The notes under the pieces: model-generated | Seen by the model: only the letters and a program-made list of their open reading frames with translations | What the model was told of the DNA's origin: nothing | Database searches by the model: none | DNA from: Pseudomonadota bacterium | Lineage (GTDB): Bacteria > Pseudomonadota > Gammaproteobacteria > Burkholderiales > JABEVD01 | Assembly: GCA_021835845.1 (NCBI GenBank) | Contig: JAKBJU010000009.1 | Span: 37,543 to 101,542, forward strand | DNA length: 64,000 nt | Reading direction: 5' to 3' | Made by a program: the position numbers and the translations under genes | Shown: positions 1 to 9,467 of the stretch, piece after piece | How the letters are laid out: each line of letters opens with the position of its first letter | How positions within the stretch are numbered: the first letter of the stretch is position 1

Positions 1-2259
1 GACCATGCTGCTCAATGCCGGTATGACCTCGGCCCATTGGCGAGTCTTCAGTCCGCAGTCCGGATTCACCCAAAGGCGTTCCGCAGGGATGCGCTCGGCA
101 GCTTTCTTCATCAGTTCGACCATGTGCTCCCGAGTGGGAATGTTCGGCGAGTGGATGTCATAGACGCCGGGGCCGATCTCGTTCGGGTACCTGAAATGGT
201 CGAAGACATCCAGCAGTTCCATGTCGGAGCGCGAAGTCTCTATGGTGATGACATCGGCATCCATGTCGGCGATGGCCGCGATGATGTCGTTGAATTCCGA
301 GTAGCACATATGGGTGTGGATCTGAGTTTCATCCTGCACGCCGTTTGCGGCGATGCGAAATGACCCCACCGCCCAGTCCAGATAGGTTTTCCACTGCGAC
401 TTGCGCAGCGGCAATCCTTCACGCAGAGCGGCTTCGTCGATCTGGATCACGCGCACCCCGGCCTTCTCCAGATCCAGCACTTCCTCGCGAATCGCCAGCG
501 CCAGCTGACAACAGGACACCGAGCGGGGCTGGTCGTCGCGCACGAAAGACCAGTTGAGGATGGTCACAGGTCCGGTCAGCATGCCCTTCATCGGCTTTTC
601 GGTCAGCGATTGCGCATACCTGATCCATTCCACGGTCATCGCTTCCGGGCGTCTGATGTCACCGAACAGGATGGGGGGCTTCACACAGCGGGAGCCGTAG
701 GACTGCACCCAGCCGAACTGGCTGAAGGCGTAGCCTTCCAGCTGCTCGCCGAAATATTCCACCATGTCGTTGCGCTCGGCTTCGCCATGCACCAGCACGT
801 CAAGCCCCAGCGCCTCCTGCTCGCGCACGCTGCGCTCGATTTCGGCTTTCATCGCAGACTTGTAGGACGCCTCGTCGATCTCCCCAGCCTTGAATCGGCT
901 GCGCGTCTGCCTGATTTCCGCAGTCTGCGGGAAGGAGCCGATGGTCGTGGTCGGATAAAGCGGCAACCTGAGAAGGGCTGCCTGCTTCCTGGCGCGAACC
1001 GGATAAGCATGCCTGCGCTGGCCCAGTGCCGGGGTGACGGCGGCAAGCGCCTTCTTCACCGCAGGATTGCTCACGCGCGGCGAAGCGCGGCGACTTGCGA
1101 TCGCTGCCTGGTTCGCCGCCAATGCCGAAGCGACTGCCGCACGCCCATCATTCAGGGCGGTTGCGAGAACCCTCAGCTCTTCAAGCTTCTGAATGGAAAA
1201 TGCCAGCCAGGACCTGATCTCGCCATCCAGCCCACGTTCGCTCCCCAGGTCCACAGGAACATGAATCAGCGAGCAGGAAGGAGCAATCCACAGACGGCTA
1301 CCCAGCCGCGCGGCGAAAGGCTCCAGCCAGTCGAGCGTGGCATTGAGATCGGTCTTCCAGATATTGCGGCCGTTGATGACTCCCAGCGATACCGCCTTGT
1401 GCGAAGGCAGAAGATCCAGCAGCGGCAGGATTTCGTCGCGCGCATTGATGGCATCGAGATGGATGCCGGCAACCGGGAGATTGCAGGCGAGATGCAGGTT
1501 CTCCTGCAAGGTTCCGAAATAGGTCGCGAGCAGTATCCTGATTCGGCAGCTCTTGAGGTGATGGTATGCCAGGTTGAAGGCATGCCGCCAGACGGGGTCA
1601 AGCTCGGTGACCAATGCCGGCTCGTCGATCTGCACCCATTCGACGCCATGGGCAGCCATTGCCTCCAGCAGCTCCGAATAGACGGGGAGCAGTCGCTCCA
1701 GCAAGGCCAGCCTGTCGGAACCGTCTTTGGATTTTCCCAGCCAGAGATAGGTGACCGGGCCGATGATGACGGGTTTGGCCTTGACTCCCTGCTCCCCGGC
1801 TTCTGCGATTTGCTCGAGAAGGCGCGAAGGATCCAGCTTGAATTCGGTATCGGCCGAGAATTCCGGAACGATGTAGTGGTAGTTGGTATCGAACCATTTG
1901 GTCATTTCGCCTGCGGAGATGCCGTCGCAACAGGCCGCGTGATCTTCTGCGCCTTGCACGGAGCGGCCGCGCGCCACGCGAAAATAGCTGTCGAGCATGT
2001 CACCTTGAAAGCCTCGGGCGCGCCGGGGCAGATTGCCCAGCGTGAAGCTCATGTCCAGCACATGATCGTAGAAGGAAAAATCGCCTGCGGGTATCCAGTC
2101 CAGTCCGGATTGCGCCTGCCAGTGCCGCTTGCGCAGCTGCGCGCCGAGCCCTTCAAGCTCGGCGCGTGATGACTGACCTTTCCAGTAGGATTCCAGGGCG
2201 AATTTCAGTTCGCGCATCGCGCCTATGCGCGGAAAACCGAGATTGTGCGTCTTAACCAT
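1..2259 (-). CDS. metE: Cobalamin-independent methionine synthase MetE (3' end outside window)
   Basis: This cytoplasmic enzyme transfers a methyl group from methyltetrahydropteroyl-triglutamate to homocysteine, the last step of methionine synthesis. The frame is open for 753 codons from an ATG preceded by AAGGAACGAC and runs off the left edge a few residues before the usual C-terminus. The N-terminus begins [13 protein letters not shown]. Zinc ligands are visible as His650 and Cys652 in HTHMCYS, Glu674, and Cys735 in NPDCGLK. Their spacings (2, 22 and 83 residues) equal those of E. coli His641, Cys643, Glu665 and Cys726. It is divergent from metR and has a MetR-type site between the genes, so MetR activation is expected. 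I see no frameshift. Confidence 0.97.
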   Translation of the reverse strand, partial: MVKTHNLGFPRIGAMRELKFALESYWKGQSSRAELEGLGAQLRKRHWQAQSGLDWIPAGDFSFYDHVLDMSFTLGNLPRRARGFQGDMLDSYFRVARGRSVQGAEDHAACCDGISAGEMTKWFDTNYHYIVPEFSADTEFKLDPSRLLEQIAEAGEQGVKAKPVIIGPVTYLWLGKSKDGSDRLALLERLLPVYSELLEAMAAHGVEWVQIDEPALVTELDPVWRHAFNLAYHHLKSCRIRILLATYFGTLQENLHLACNLPVAGIHLDAINARDEILPLLDLLPSHKAVSLGVINGRNIWKTDLNATLDWLEPFAARLGSRLWIAPSCSLIHVPVDLGSERGLDGEIRSWLAFSIQKLEELRVLATALNDGRAAVASALAANQAAIASRRASPRVSNPAVKKALAAVTPALGQRRHAYPVRARKQAALLRLPLYPTTTIGSFPQTAEIRQTRSRFKAGEIDEASYKSAMKAEIERSVREQEALGLDVLVHGEAERNDMVEYFGEQLEGYAFSQFGWVQSYGSRCVKPPILFGDIRRPEAMTVEWIRYAQSLTEKPMKGMLTGPVTILNWSFVRDDQPRSVSCCQLALAIREEVLDLEKAGVRVIQIDEAALREGLPLRKSQWKTYLDWAVGSFRIAANGVQDETQIHTHMCYSEFNDIIAAIADMDADVITIETSRSDMELLDVFDHFRYPNEIGPGVYDIHSPNIPTREHMVELMKKAAERIPAERLWVNPDCGLKTRQWAEVIPALSSMV

Positions 2260-2317
2260 GTCGTTCCTTCATTCATTTCCTGATGTGTGGTGCAGGCATG
2301 GTAGGCTTTTTATTGAA

Positions 2318-2340
2318 TGAAATAAAATGGTATTATTTCA
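2318..2340. promoter_or_regulatory. Inverted repeat in the metE-metR intergenic region
   Basis: The arms TGAAATAA and TTATTTCA are perfect complements separated by 7 bases. The element lies between the divergent metE and metR starts. It could be a second, spaced MetR site or part of the metE promoter. Only the symmetry is seen; the role is inferred. Confidence 0.45.
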
Positions 2341-2348
2341 ACATTCGA

Positions 2349-2361
2349 TGAATATTTTTCA
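2349..2361. promoter_or_regulatory. MetR box, TGAA-N5-TTCA
   Basis: TGAATATTTTTCA matches the known MetR consensus TGAA-N5-TTCA exactly. It lies 10 bases before the metR start, between metR and metE. The location fits metR autoregulation and metE activation with homocysteine as co-inducer. Confidence 0.7.
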
Positions 2362-2370
2362 CTTATTGCG

Positions 2371-3270
2371 ATGCTTGAGAAAATTCATCTGTCCATCATC
2401 AGGGAAGTCGAGCGCCAGGGTTCGCTGACGGCGGCAGCCGATGTGCTGTGCCTGACCCAGTCAGCCCTGAGCCATTCGATGAAAAAGCTCGAGCGGAAGG
2501 TGGGCGCGGATATCTGGTTGCGCGAAGGTCGCAGTCTCAGATTGACCCAGGCGGGGAAATACTTGCTCTCGCTCGCCGAGCGGCTGCTGCCCCAGCTGGA
2601 GCGGGCTGAAGAGCGCCTGAAGCAGTATGCGGAAGGCGCGCGCGGCACGCTGTGCATCGGCATGGAATGCCATCCCTGCTACCAGTGGCTACTCAAGGTG
2701 GTGTCGCCTTATCTTGCCGACTGGCCGGACGTGGATGTGGACGTCAAGCAGAAATTCCAGTTCGGCGGCATCGGCGCTTTGTTCGCCTACGAAATCGACC
2801 TGCTCGTGACGCCTGATCCCTTGTACAAGTCCGGGTTGCGTTTCGAGCCCGTGTTCGACTACGAGCAGGTGCTGGTCGTGAGCCGGCAGCACATCCTGGC
2901 AGGCGCCTCCCATGTCGATCCGGAACAGCTTGGCGGCGAAGTGCTGATCACCTACCCGGTCGAGATCGAACGCCTCGACATCTACAATCAATTCCTGATG
3001 CCTGCCGGCATCAGCCCCAAGCGCCACAGGGTCATCGAAACGACCGAGATCATGCTGCAAATGGTCGCCAGCGGGCGAGGGGTCGCGGCCTTGCCGCGCT
3101 GGCTGGTGGAAGAATACGCCGGCAAAATGGAAGTCGTTCCGCTGCGCCTCGGAAAAAGCGGGATCGCCAAGCAGATTTTCCTCGGCATCCGGGAGAGCGA
3201 CGCCGACATCGACTATCTGAAAGCCTTTGTCGATCTGGCGCGGCGACCGGCGATCGCCCGATCCGCTTAG
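2371..3270 (+). CDS. metR: LysR-family regulator MetR
   Basis: A 299-residue LysR-type activator of methionine genes. The N-terminal winged helix (about residues 3-62) contains SLTAAADVLCLTQSALSHSM. The effector domain follows, with the MetR-like stretches GMECHPCYQWL and VDVDVKQKFQFGG. The divergent position next to metE and the TGAA-N5-TTCA site just upstream settle the assignment. It ends 3 bases from the convergent DoxX gene. Length is typical for the family (about 300-317). Confidence 0.93.
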   Translation: MLEKIHLSIIREVERQGSLTAAADVLCLTQSALSHSMKKLERKVGADIWLREGRSLRLTQAGKYLLSLAERLLPQLERAEERLKQYAEGARGTLCIGMECHPCYQWLLKVVSPYLADWPDVDVDVKQKFQFGGIGALFAYEIDLLVTPDPLYKSGLRFEPVFDYEQVLVVSRQHILAGASHVDPEQLGGEVLITYPVEIERLDIYNQFLMPAGISPKRHRVIETTEIMLQMVASGRGVAALPRWLVEEYAGKMEVVPLRLGKSGIAKQIFLGIRESDADIDYLKAFVDLARRPAIARSA

Positions 3271-3272
3271 AA

Positions 3273-3686
3273 TCAGGCAGCGGTTTTCTTGCCGCAGATC
3301 AGCCTGTCCACGCTCCAGGCGCCGCCTCCGGCAGCCGCCATGTACAGGAACACGAAGCAATAGAACACTGCCGCTTCGCCGTGGTTGAGCACGGGCCAGA
3401 AGCCTTGCGGCGCATGCATCATGAAATAGGCGAACGCCATTTCTCCCGACAGGACGAAGGCAACCAGCCGCGTGAACAGGCCGATCAGGATCAGGAACCC
3501 GCCCAACACCTCGAGCACGCCGGCGAACCAGATCAGCGAGAATGCCGGGACATGGAACATGAACGGCGCAGGAAAGCTGAACAGCTTCTCGCCGCCATGC
3601 TGCATGAACAGGAAAGCCACCATGATGCGCAGAACACTCAATAGCTGCGGCGCCCATTGGGTGCACCGGTTGCAAAGATCAGACAT
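3273..3686 (-). CDS. DoxX-family inner-membrane protein
   Basis: A 137-residue protein with about four hydrophobic segments (roughly 14-30, 48-68, 73-92 and 105-122). It shows the DoxX pattern: LRIMVAFLFMQHGGEKL near the N-terminus and FAGVLEVLGGFLILIGL in the second segment. The start has a strong ribosome site (AAGGAGACAAT before ATG). DoxX proteins are small membrane partners of oxidoreductases, or of unknown role. No enzyme is adjacent here, so substrate and partner cannot be stated. It converges tightly on metR. Confidence 0.85.
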   Translation of the reverse strand: MSDLCNRCTQWAPQLLSVLRIMVAFLFMQHGGEKLFSFPAPFMFHVPAFSLIWFAGVLEVLGGFLILIGLFTRLVAFVLSGEMAFAYFMMHAPQGFWPVLNHGEAAVFYCFVFLYMAAAGGGAWSVDRLICGKKTAA

Positions 3687-3804
3687 ATTGTCTCCTTCGT
3701 TAGGTTATGGTGCGCGAACAGCCATGTGGTCTATTATATGCGATTGTCCGCTTTTGTCGACTGAATTACTCTGGTAATATTCCCAGACAATCTTTGATCC
3801 TCCC

Positions 3805-5262
3805 ATGTTCACCTTCGACAACAGCTACGTGCGCGAACTGGAAGGCCTGTATGTTTTTGGCTGCGCCGAGCCCAAGGTTGCGCCGAGAATTTCCAGGCTG
3901 AATTATTCCCTGGCGGAAGAGCTCGGGCTGGCACCTGACGAGCTCGATTCCCCGGCATGGGCGCAGTATCTTTCGGGAAATGCCGTGGCGCCCGGATCGC
4001 AGCCGATTGCTCAGGCGTACGCCGGGCATCAGTTCGGAAACTTCGTGCCGCAGCTCGGCGATGGCCGCGCGCTGCTTCTCGGCGAAGTGTTCGACGGCTC
4101 CGGGCATCGCCGCGACATCCAGCTCAAAGGCAGCGGCCCCACGGCATTTTCGCGCAACGGCGATGGCAAGGCCGCGCTGGGGCCGATGCTGCGCGAATAC
4201 CTGATGGGAGAAGCCATGCACCGCCTCGGCATCGCCACCTCGCGGGCGCTCGCCGTGGTTGAGACCGGAGAACCGGTATACCGCGAAACGGCGCTGCCGG
4301 GCGCCGTGCTCACCCGCGTCGCGGCAAGCCATATCCGCATCGGCACCTTCGAGTATGTCGCCGCGCGCAGCGACTTCCCTTTGCTGAAGCGCCTCGCCGA
4401 CTACACCATTGCGCGTCACTATCCCGAGTTGCAGGGGCAGCCTTACATCGAGTTCCTGCGCGCCTTCTCGATGCGCCTCGCGGGGCTCGTCGCCCAATGG
4501 ATGGGTGCCGGGTTCATCCACGGCGTGATGAATACCGACAACATGGCGCTTTCCGGCGAGACGATGGATTACGGGCCCTGCGCATTCATGGAACACTACG
4601 ATCCGCTCGCCGTTTTCAGCTCGATAGATCGCCGCGGACGCTACGCCTACGGCAACCAGCCGGCAATTGCGCAGTGGAACCTGGCACGCTTTGCCGAGGC
4701 GCTGCTGCCGCTGCTGGATGAAGACGGCGAACGCGCCGTCGAGCTTGCGACGCAAGAGGTGGATGCGTTCGCCGGCCATTACCGGGGCGCCTGGCTCTCG
4801 GTGATGCGACGAAAACTGGGGCTGAAGCGCGAAGAGGAGGAAGATGCCTCGCTCGCCGATGGCTTTCTGGAAGCGATGCTCGCCGGGGAAGCCGACCATA
4901 CGCTTGCCTGGCGCTCCCTTGCCGATGCCGCCGAAGGAGGCGAATCGCTCTTTGGCCTGTTCGTCGGCAATCGGGAAAAACTGGATGCCTGGCTGCCGCG
5001 CTGGCAGGCAAGACTGGCCCGGGAAGAACGGCTGCGGGACGGGATCGCGGCCGACCTTCGCCGAACCAACCCCTTCGTCATCCCGCGCAACTACCTGGTC
5101 GAAGAGGCCCTGGAAGCCGCCAGCAATGGCAACATGGAGCCGTTCGACAGGCTGCTCGATGCGCTGGCTGAGCCTTATGCCGAAAACGATGCCACGCGAT
5201 CTTACGCCCTGCCGGCGCCAAGAGAACACACGGCGTGCTATCAGACGTTCTGCGGGACGTGA
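3805..5262 (+). CDS. selO: SelO/YdiU protein adenylyltransferase (AMPylase)
   Basis: A 485-residue pseudokinase-fold enzyme. SelO family members transfer AMP from ATP to protein hydroxyl groups and take part in redox homeostasis. Visible family motifs are AYAGHQFGNFVPQLGDGRA, the nucleotide-binding QLKGSGPTAFSRNGDG, the active-site HGVMNTDNMALSGETMDYGP and the C-terminal CYQTFCGT, with Cys four residues before the terminal GT as in many bacterial homologues. Length matches E. coli SelO (478). There is no obvious ribosome site upstream of ATG. An IS-like terminal sequence begins immediately after the stop, but the protein is complete. Confidence 0.95.
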   Translation: MFTFDNSYVRELEGLYVFGCAEPKVAPRISRLNYSLAEELGLAPDELDSPAWAQYLSGNAVAPGSQPIAQAYAGHQFGNFVPQLGDGRALLLGEVFDGSGHRRDIQLKGSGPTAFSRNGDGKAALGPMLREYLMGEAMHRLGIATSRALAVVETGEPVYRETALPGAVLTRVAASHIRIGTFEYVAARSDFPLLKRLADYTIARHYPELQGQPYIEFLRAFSMRLAGLVAQWMGAGFIHGVMNTDNMALSGETMDYGPCAFMEHYDPLAVFSSIDRRGRYAYGNQPAIAQWNLARFAEALLPLLDEDGERAVELATQEVDAFAGHYRGAWLSVMRRKLGLKREEEEDASLADGFLEAMLAGEADHTLAWRSLADAAEGGESLFGLFVGNREKLDAWLPRWQARLAREERLRDGIAADLRRTNPFVIPRNYLVEEALEAASNGNMEPFDRLLDALAEPYAENDATRSYALPAPREHTACYQTFCGT

Positions 5263-5290
5263 GGGTGTAAGAATTTTTGTGTAAACGGTC
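5263..5290. mobile_element. Possible IS256-family terminal repeat remnant
   Basis: Directly after the selO stop the sequence reads GGGTGTAAGAATTTTTGTG followed by TAAACGG. This resembles the terminal inverted repeat of IS256-type elements. No transposase or second end is visible. The identification rests on recall of that end type, so confidence is low. Confidence 0.35.
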
Positions 5291-5322
5291 ACTTTAGATG
5301 CGCTTGCGGCGACCATGCAACA

Positions 5323-5396
5323 AATAAAAATGGGCACCGATCAAGTGCCCACTTTTATTCATGACTGGCGCGCCCGACAGGATAAAAGTGGGCACT
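5323..5396. repeat. Three copies of a 14-15-mer around (A)ATAAAAGTGGGCAC, one inverted
   Basis: AATAAAAATGGGCAC (5323-5337), its inverted partner GTGCCCACTTTTATT (5345-5359) and a third copy ATAAAAGTGGGCAC (5383-5396) can form two alternative hairpins. The first pair (7-base loop, T-rich outer arm) could act as a terminator for selO. The arrangement also resembles the ends of IS elements. Which of these it is cannot be decided from sequence alone. Confidence 0.5.
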
Positions 5397-5770
5397 GGGA
5401 ACAAAGTATTGTTCTTCCATGAAGCCTATACAGTAAAGGCCGGATTTCGGTAGAGTAGGAATGTGGCGCGGTAGCGGTAGGTTTGGTTTGTCTGTTGCCG
5501 CCTCTTTCGTCTGGCGGTGCCCGAGTAACTTCGCCATAACCCCGTTTCCACATCCCCCTCATCGAACCGGACATGCAGATCTCCCGCATCCGGCTCTCGG
5601 ACAAGACATCACACCGTCGCACACGCCCGGCTGCGTTTGTACCGGACCAGGCAGATGAGTCTGAAATACCCATATAGGTGCGGGTAGGGAAAAGCCCCGC
5701 CCTTACGTCGCCTGAGACGGGCAGCGGGAAAAGCCGTGCAGGTATCCGATTTTCCTCACTATCATACATT
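5397..5770 (-). mobile_element. 3' remnant of a group II intron (no reverse transcriptase present)
   Basis: On the minus strand this stretch holds a domain V-like hairpin. Downstream of it lies sequence whose conceptual translation (for example [20 protein letters not shown]) I recall from regions next to group II intron maturase genes. There is no reverse transcriptase frame and no intron 5' end, so this is a truncated element. It fills most of the selO-tetR gap together with the IS-like end. Confidence 0.5.
5564..5596 (-). ncRNA. Group II intron domain V-like hairpin
   Basis: The 33-nt minus-strand sequence begins GAGCCGGATGC and ends GCATGTCCGGTTC. The outer eight bases pair with one G-U, the AGC catalytic triad is present, and a GAGA stretch sits near the loop. 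This matches the canonical 34-nt domain V layout. Without the rest of the intron it is unlikely to be active. Confidence 0.5.
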
Positions 5771-5791
5771 CCTCATCATTTGTAGCTGTCA

Positions 5792-5819
5792 TTGCGTAAT
5801 GCGCAAGATGTATTAGAAT
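5792..5819 (+). promoter_or_regulatory. Candidate promoter and operator of the TetR-type gene
   Basis: TTGCG-TAATG-CGCAA (5792-5806) is an inverted repeat that overlaps a possible -35 (TTGCGT). A possible -10 (TAGAAT, 5814-5819) follows after 16 bases. The repressor ATG is at 5841. The layout suggests autorepression, which is inferred. Confidence 0.4.
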
Positions 5820-5840
5820 GTAAAGAATTATGGAATTACT

Positions 5841-6422
5841 ATGGCCAGACCAGTTGAATACAATCGTGAAGAAGTCGTCGAGAAGGCCATGCAGACCTTC
5901 TGGAAAAAGGGCTATCATGCGACCAGCATAGCCGACTTGGTCGAGGCAACCGGGCTGAACCCCGGCAGCATCTATGCGGCATTCAAATCCAAGGAAAATT
6001 TCTTCATCACGACCATAGACTACTACGGGGAGAAGGGGATAATTGCCGTGCAGCGCATGCTGATTGAATCGCCGTCATTTCTCGAAGGGGTCAGGGCATT
6101 CATTCAGAGAATCGAGGAGGATGTGGCCGATCCCGGGTCAAAACGCAGCTGCTTTCTGGTCAACACGCTTCTTGAACTTTCAAGCCAGAGCGAAACTGCG
6201 AGGCAAAGGGTCAAGCGCTATCTCGACCTCATCGAAAACCTGATCAGGCATGCCCTGGAAATGGCTCAGCAGAATGGCGAACTGTCGGCAATGCTGGATA
6301 CGGCTTCCCTCGCCGCATTCATCATGTGCACCGTCTGGGGATTGCGCGTTCTCGGGGGCACGCTTCCCAGTCGCGAGAGGACTCAAATGGTTACTTCGCA
6401 CCTTCTCGCCATGATCGGCTGA
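5841..6422 (+). CDS. TetR/AcrR-family transcriptional regulator
   Basis: A 193-residue regulator. The N-terminal helix-turn-helix (about residues 10-55) reads MQTFWKKGYHATSIADLVEATG then NPGSIYAAFKSKENFF, typical of TetR. The C-terminal ligand domain contains a single Cys in GSKRSCFLVNTLLELS, a feature of the branch related to NemR-like electrophile sensors, but the ligand is unknown. It stands alone, between mobile-element debris and the convergent chemotaxis operon. A palindrome overlaps its likely promoter. The electrophile-detoxification genes at 60-63 kb are possible but unproven targets. Confidence 0.88.
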   Translation: MARPVEYNREEVVEKAMQTFWKKGYHATSIADLVEATGLNPGSIYAAFKSKENFFITTIDYYGEKGIIAVQRMLIESPSFLEGVRAFIQRIEEDVADPGSKRSCFLVNTLLELSSQSETARQRVKRYLDLIENLIRHALEMAQQNGELSAMLDTASLAAFIMCTVWGLRVLGGTLPSRERTQMVTSHLLAMIG

Positions 6423-6483
6423 AATCTACCTCAGGCGTCTGGCTCGATGAATCGGCATGATTGCGCCAGAACCTGGATCAGGG

Positions 6484-6900
6484 TCAATGGGTCTCCAGTC
6501 CGTGGTCGACCAAATAACGGCCATACTGCCTGTCGATGGTCAAGATGTGGGAAACCAGCCAGGTTTTGAGAAGAAAAGCCATCAGATTCGCAGCCTCGAG
6601 CTTCTTTCCGGATTGAAACAATTTCCTGTAGATCTCGATCTGCTCCCGCAATTGGTCGTGCTGTTCCTTGTGCTCGCTGAAACCGGGATATCCGATTTCC
6701 TTCAGAAGATCTTCCTCGACCTTCAGATGCTTTTCGACATAATCGTCAAGGAATACAAAGGATCTATCCAGCGCGTCTTCCGCATTACCTTCCAGAACGC
6801 CTTCCCTCAACTGGTTGATTGCCTGGAAAAGCTCCTGATGATGCCTGTCCATCAGCGCGTTGTGGACGGAATAGTTCGGATACCAATCGACAAATGCCAT
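6484..6900 (-). CDS. Bacteriohemerythrin
   Basis: A 138-residue non-heme diiron O2-binding protein. The start is MAFVDW, with GAGGG 6 bases before ATG. Iron-ligand motifs are in order: His13 in YSVHNAL, DRHHQELF (residues 18-25), HLKVEEDLL, HKEQH and HILTIDRQY. This is the full H / H-x3-E / H-x4-H / H-x4-D set in a four-helix bundle of usual length (about 135). It is the last gene of the chemotaxis operon, 29 bases after cheB. That suggests a role in supplying or sensing O2 for aerotaxis. Confidence 0.94.
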   Translation of the reverse strand: MAFVDWYPNYSVHNALMDRHHQELFQAINQLREGVLEGNAEDALDRSFVFLDDYVEKHLKVEEDLLKEIGYPGFSEHKEQHDQLREQIEIYRKLFQSGKKLEAANLMAFLLKTWLVSHILTIDRQYGRYLVDHGLETH

Positions 6901-6929
6901 AGTGCCCTCAATAATTCGTTGTTGACCAG

Positions 6930-8000
6930 TTAAACACGGAAAGCTCTCGTTCCCAGGCTGGCGAGATGGCTCATGACCCTGGACGCCATCTCGGAAAGCG
7001 GCACCACCTCGTCGACGCCGCCGGCGAGGATCGCTTCCTTGGGCATGCCGAACACGACGCAGCTCGCCTCGTCCTGGGCGAAATTGTATGCCCCTGCCTG
7101 CTTCATCTCGAGCATGCCGGCTGCTCCATCCTTGCCCATCCCGGTCAGGATCACGCCTATCGCATTCTTTCCCACGCAGTTGGCCGCAGAGCGGAAAAGC
7201 ACATCGACAGATGGGCGGTGCCTGTTTACCGGCGGTCCGTCGGAGAGCTCGCATACATAATTTGCGCCGCTTCTCCTGACGAGAAGGTGGGAATGACCAG
7301 GGGCGATGAAGGCGTGCCCTGGAAGGATCCGGTCGCCATCCTCCGCTTCCTTGACCGAAATTGTGCACAACTTGTCGAGTCGTTCGGCAAAGGATTTCGT
7401 GAATGCTTCGGGCATGTGCTGCGTGACGGCTATTCCCGGACAGTCCGGGGGAAGCCTGGTCAGGAAATCCTTGATGGCTTCGGTCCCTCCCGTCGAAGCC
7501 CCGACAATGATGAGCTTTTCAGTCGATGCGACGGAATTGGCCAATGAAGGCAGAACCGCATCGGCGGACAATTTCCTCGGAACAGAGGCAGCCGCCTTGG
7601 GTCTGGAGCGCGCCGCAGCCCTGATCTTGTCGGCTATTTCAGCAGCATAGTCCTGCATGCCGTGCTGTATGTCGAACTTGGGCTTCGACACGTAGTCCAC
7701 GGCTCCCAGTTCGAGCGCCCTGAACGTGATGTCCGAGCCTCGCTCGGTCAGCGACGAAATCATCACGACAGGCATGGGCCTCAGCCGCATGAGTTTTTCA
7801 AGGAAATCCAGGCCATCCATCTTGGGCATTTCGACATCGAGGGTCAGAACGTCAGGATTCAATGCCTTGATCATCTCCCTCGCCACCAGCGGGTTGGGCG
7901 CAGCGCCAACCATTTTCATGTCCTTATGACTGTCGATGATCTCCTTCAGAATGCTTCTGATCAGCGCGGAATCGTCTACAACGAGCACTTTGATAGTCAT
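6930..8000 (-). CDS. cheB: Chemotaxis methylesterase/deamidase CheB
   Basis: A 356-residue CheB that removes receptor methyl groups when phosphorylated by CheA. The receiver domain (1-125) has DD at 9-10, phospho-acceptor Asp55 in [12 protein letters not shown] and the SKP lysine. The esterase domain has the catalytic Ser in VGASTGG, His in TQHMP and Asp in [11 protein letters not shown] chose the ATG at 8000 because the receiver starts there ([10 protein letters not shown]); upstream in-frame codons encode no conserved residue. The start lies 1 base past the cheD stop, with a weak ribosome site, so translation may be coupled. Confidence 0.96.
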   Translation of the reverse strand: MTIKVLVVDDSALIRSILKEIIDSHKDMKMVGAAPNPLVAREMIKALNPDVLTLDVEMPKMDGLDFLEKLMRLRPMPVVMISSLTERGSDITFRALELGAVDYVSKPKFDIQHGMQDYAAEIADKIRAAARSRPKAAASVPRKLSADAVLPSLANSVASTEKLIIVGASTGGTEAIKDFLTRLPPDCPGIAVTQHMPEAFTKSFAERLDKLCTISVKEAEDGDRILPGHAFIAPGHSHLLVRRSGANYVCELSDGPPVNRHRPSVDVLFRSAANCVGKNAIGVILTGMGKDGAAGMLEMKQAGAYNFAQDEASCVVFGMPKEAILAGGVDEVVPLSEMASRVMSHLASLGTRAFRV

Positions 8001-8001
8001 G

Positions 8002-8619
8002 TCAGGTAAACAGCTCCACGTCGCCTTCGACCTTTCCGAAATCCAGGCGTGATTCGTAGAGCTTTTCGCGATCGACAATGGTATTGTTGTGAACGCTCTT
8101 CAGCTTCTTCACCAGGACTTTTCCGGTGCGGGGAAAGAAGTAGACCTTTCTGGGGTAGATGTCGAGCAGATCCTTGGCCACCACGCTGATGTTCTCTTCC
8201 CTGAGGTAGTGCAGCACGAAATCCGAATTTCTCTCTCCGACATTCGTGACGGTGAAGCCTCTCAACACATTCCCGCCGCCGAACACCTTCGCTTCGAAAT
8301 TGCCTTTCTTTGCCCCGAGCTTCATCAGATGGTTGATCAGCACTTCCATCGCGTAGGTTCCATACCGGGCGGAGGTGGAAAGCGGATTGTCAGGACTCTT
8401 GTCGCTGTGAGGGAGCATGAAATGGTTCATTCCGCCGATCCCCGTGGTCTTGTCGCGTATGCAGGCTGACACGCATGAGCCCAGAACCGTGACCAGCATC
8501 ATGTCTCGGGAGCTCACGTAATATTCTCCTGGCAGTATCTTGGCGGCTTCCATGTCGAACTGGCGATCATAGTAAATGTTCGGCGCCAGAACTTCCTCGA
8601 AACCGGTTTCGATTTTCAT
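8002..8619 (-). CDS. cheD: Chemoreceptor glutamine deamidase CheD
   Basis: A 205-residue CheD, which deamidates specific receptor glutamines and in some bacteria interacts with CheC. Catalytic Cys49 lies in VLGSCVSAC and His66 in GGMNHFMLP, a spacing of 17 as in Thermotoga CheD (Cys27, His44). GGGNVLRGF is also conserved. The start overlaps the cheR stop by 4 bases (ATGA). The C-terminus extends past the enzyme fold and ends GDVELFT. A near-identical tail is found on two receptor-like proteins and a diguanylate cyclase in this window. Confidence 0.95.
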   Translation of the reverse strand: MKIETGFEEVLAPNIYYDRQFDMEAAKILPGEYYVSSRDMMLVTVLGSCVSACIRDKTTGIGGMNHFMLPHSDKSPDNPLSTSARYGTYAMEVLINHLMKLGAKKGNFEAKVFGGGNVLRGFTVTNVGERNSDFVLHYLREENISVVAKDLLDIYPRKVYFFPRTGKVLVKKLKSVHNNTIVDREKLYESRLDFGKVEGDVELFT

Positions 8620-9464
8620 GCCTTGGCCTTGCCGGCTTGCGACCTGGATGCAATCTCGTAAACCGTCTTGCCTCGAGACCTGAAAAGGTCGGCAGCATGA
8701 TAGAAACTTTCAGAATGTCCTGCGAACAGCAATCCGTCAGGATGAAGCAGCGGAATGAATTTCTTCAGAATGTCGTACTGCGTCTTCTTGTCGAAATAGA
8801 TCATGACATTCCGGCAGAATATGGCGTCGAAGGGCCCCCGCATCGGCCATTTTTCGTCGAGCAGATTGAGGCGCCTGAACGTGATCATTTCCTTGAGCTC
8901 AGGCCTCACCATTGCGTGGCCTGCAGACTTTCCCGTCCCCTTGAGGAAGAAGCGCCTGAGCTGTTCCGGTGCAAGCTTGTCGAGCTTGTCCATCGAATAG
9001 ATCCCCTTTTGCGCATGCTCAAGGACATGCGTGTCGATATCGGTAGCAAGAATCCGCACGTCAGGGGTTAAGCTTCCATACAGATCGGCCATGGTCATCG
9101 CCATCGAATAGGCTTCCTCGCCCGTCGAGCATGCCGAGCACCACAGCGTCACCTGCCGCTTTCCGACATGCTGCCTGACATGATCGGCCAATGCCGGAAA
9201 ATGATGCCCTTCGCGAAAGAAGGATGTCAGGTTGGTGGTCAGGGCATTCGTGAATGCCTCGAGCTCCGCTTCATCCCCCTTTTCGAGATGGGAGAGATAA
9301 GCCTCGAAGGAAGTCAGGCCGGTCGCCCTGAGTCGGCGCGACAGCCTGCTGTAGACCATGTCCCGCTTGGCAGGGTTGAGCGAAATCCCGACCCTGCCGT
9401 ATATCAGCTTGCGTACCTGCTCGAAATCACGATCCGTGAAGGCAAATTCGCGTTCCTTCTCCAT
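8616..9464 (-). CDS. cheR: Chemotaxis protein methyltransferase CheR
   Basis: A 282-residue SAM-dependent methylase of receptor glutamates. The N-terminal helical domain contains GISLNPAKRDMVYSRL. The catalytic domain carries TNLTSFFRE, the SAM-binding WCSACSTGEEAYS, ILATDIDTHVL and IFCRNVMIYFD. All are standard for CheR. It lies 3 bases after the four-PAS receptor, whose C-terminal EWQEF pentapeptide is the expected CheR docking tail. Confidence 0.96.
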   Translation of the reverse strand: MEKEREFAFTDRDFEQVRKLIYGRVGISLNPAKRDMVYSRLSRRLRATGLTSFEAYLSHLEKGDEAELEAFTNALTTNLTSFFREGHHFPALADHVRQHVGKRQVTLWCSACSTGEEAYSMAMTMADLYGSLTPDVRILATDIDTHVLEHAQKGIYSMDKLDKLAPEQLRRFFLKGTGKSAGHAMVRPELKEMITFRRLNLLDEKWPMRGPFDAIFCRNVMIYFDKKTQYDILKKFIPLLHPDGLLFAGHSESFYHAADLFRSRGKTVYEIASRSQAGKAKA

Positions 9465-9467
9465 AGA

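Noticed and set aside
610..2169. Long plus-strand frame of 519 codons
   Set aside because: It is antisense to metE, whose conserved sequence and zinc ligands run through the same bases on the minus strand.
3766..5337. Minus-strand frame of 523 codons
   Set aside because: Antisense shadow of selO, with low-complexity composition and no recognisable domain.
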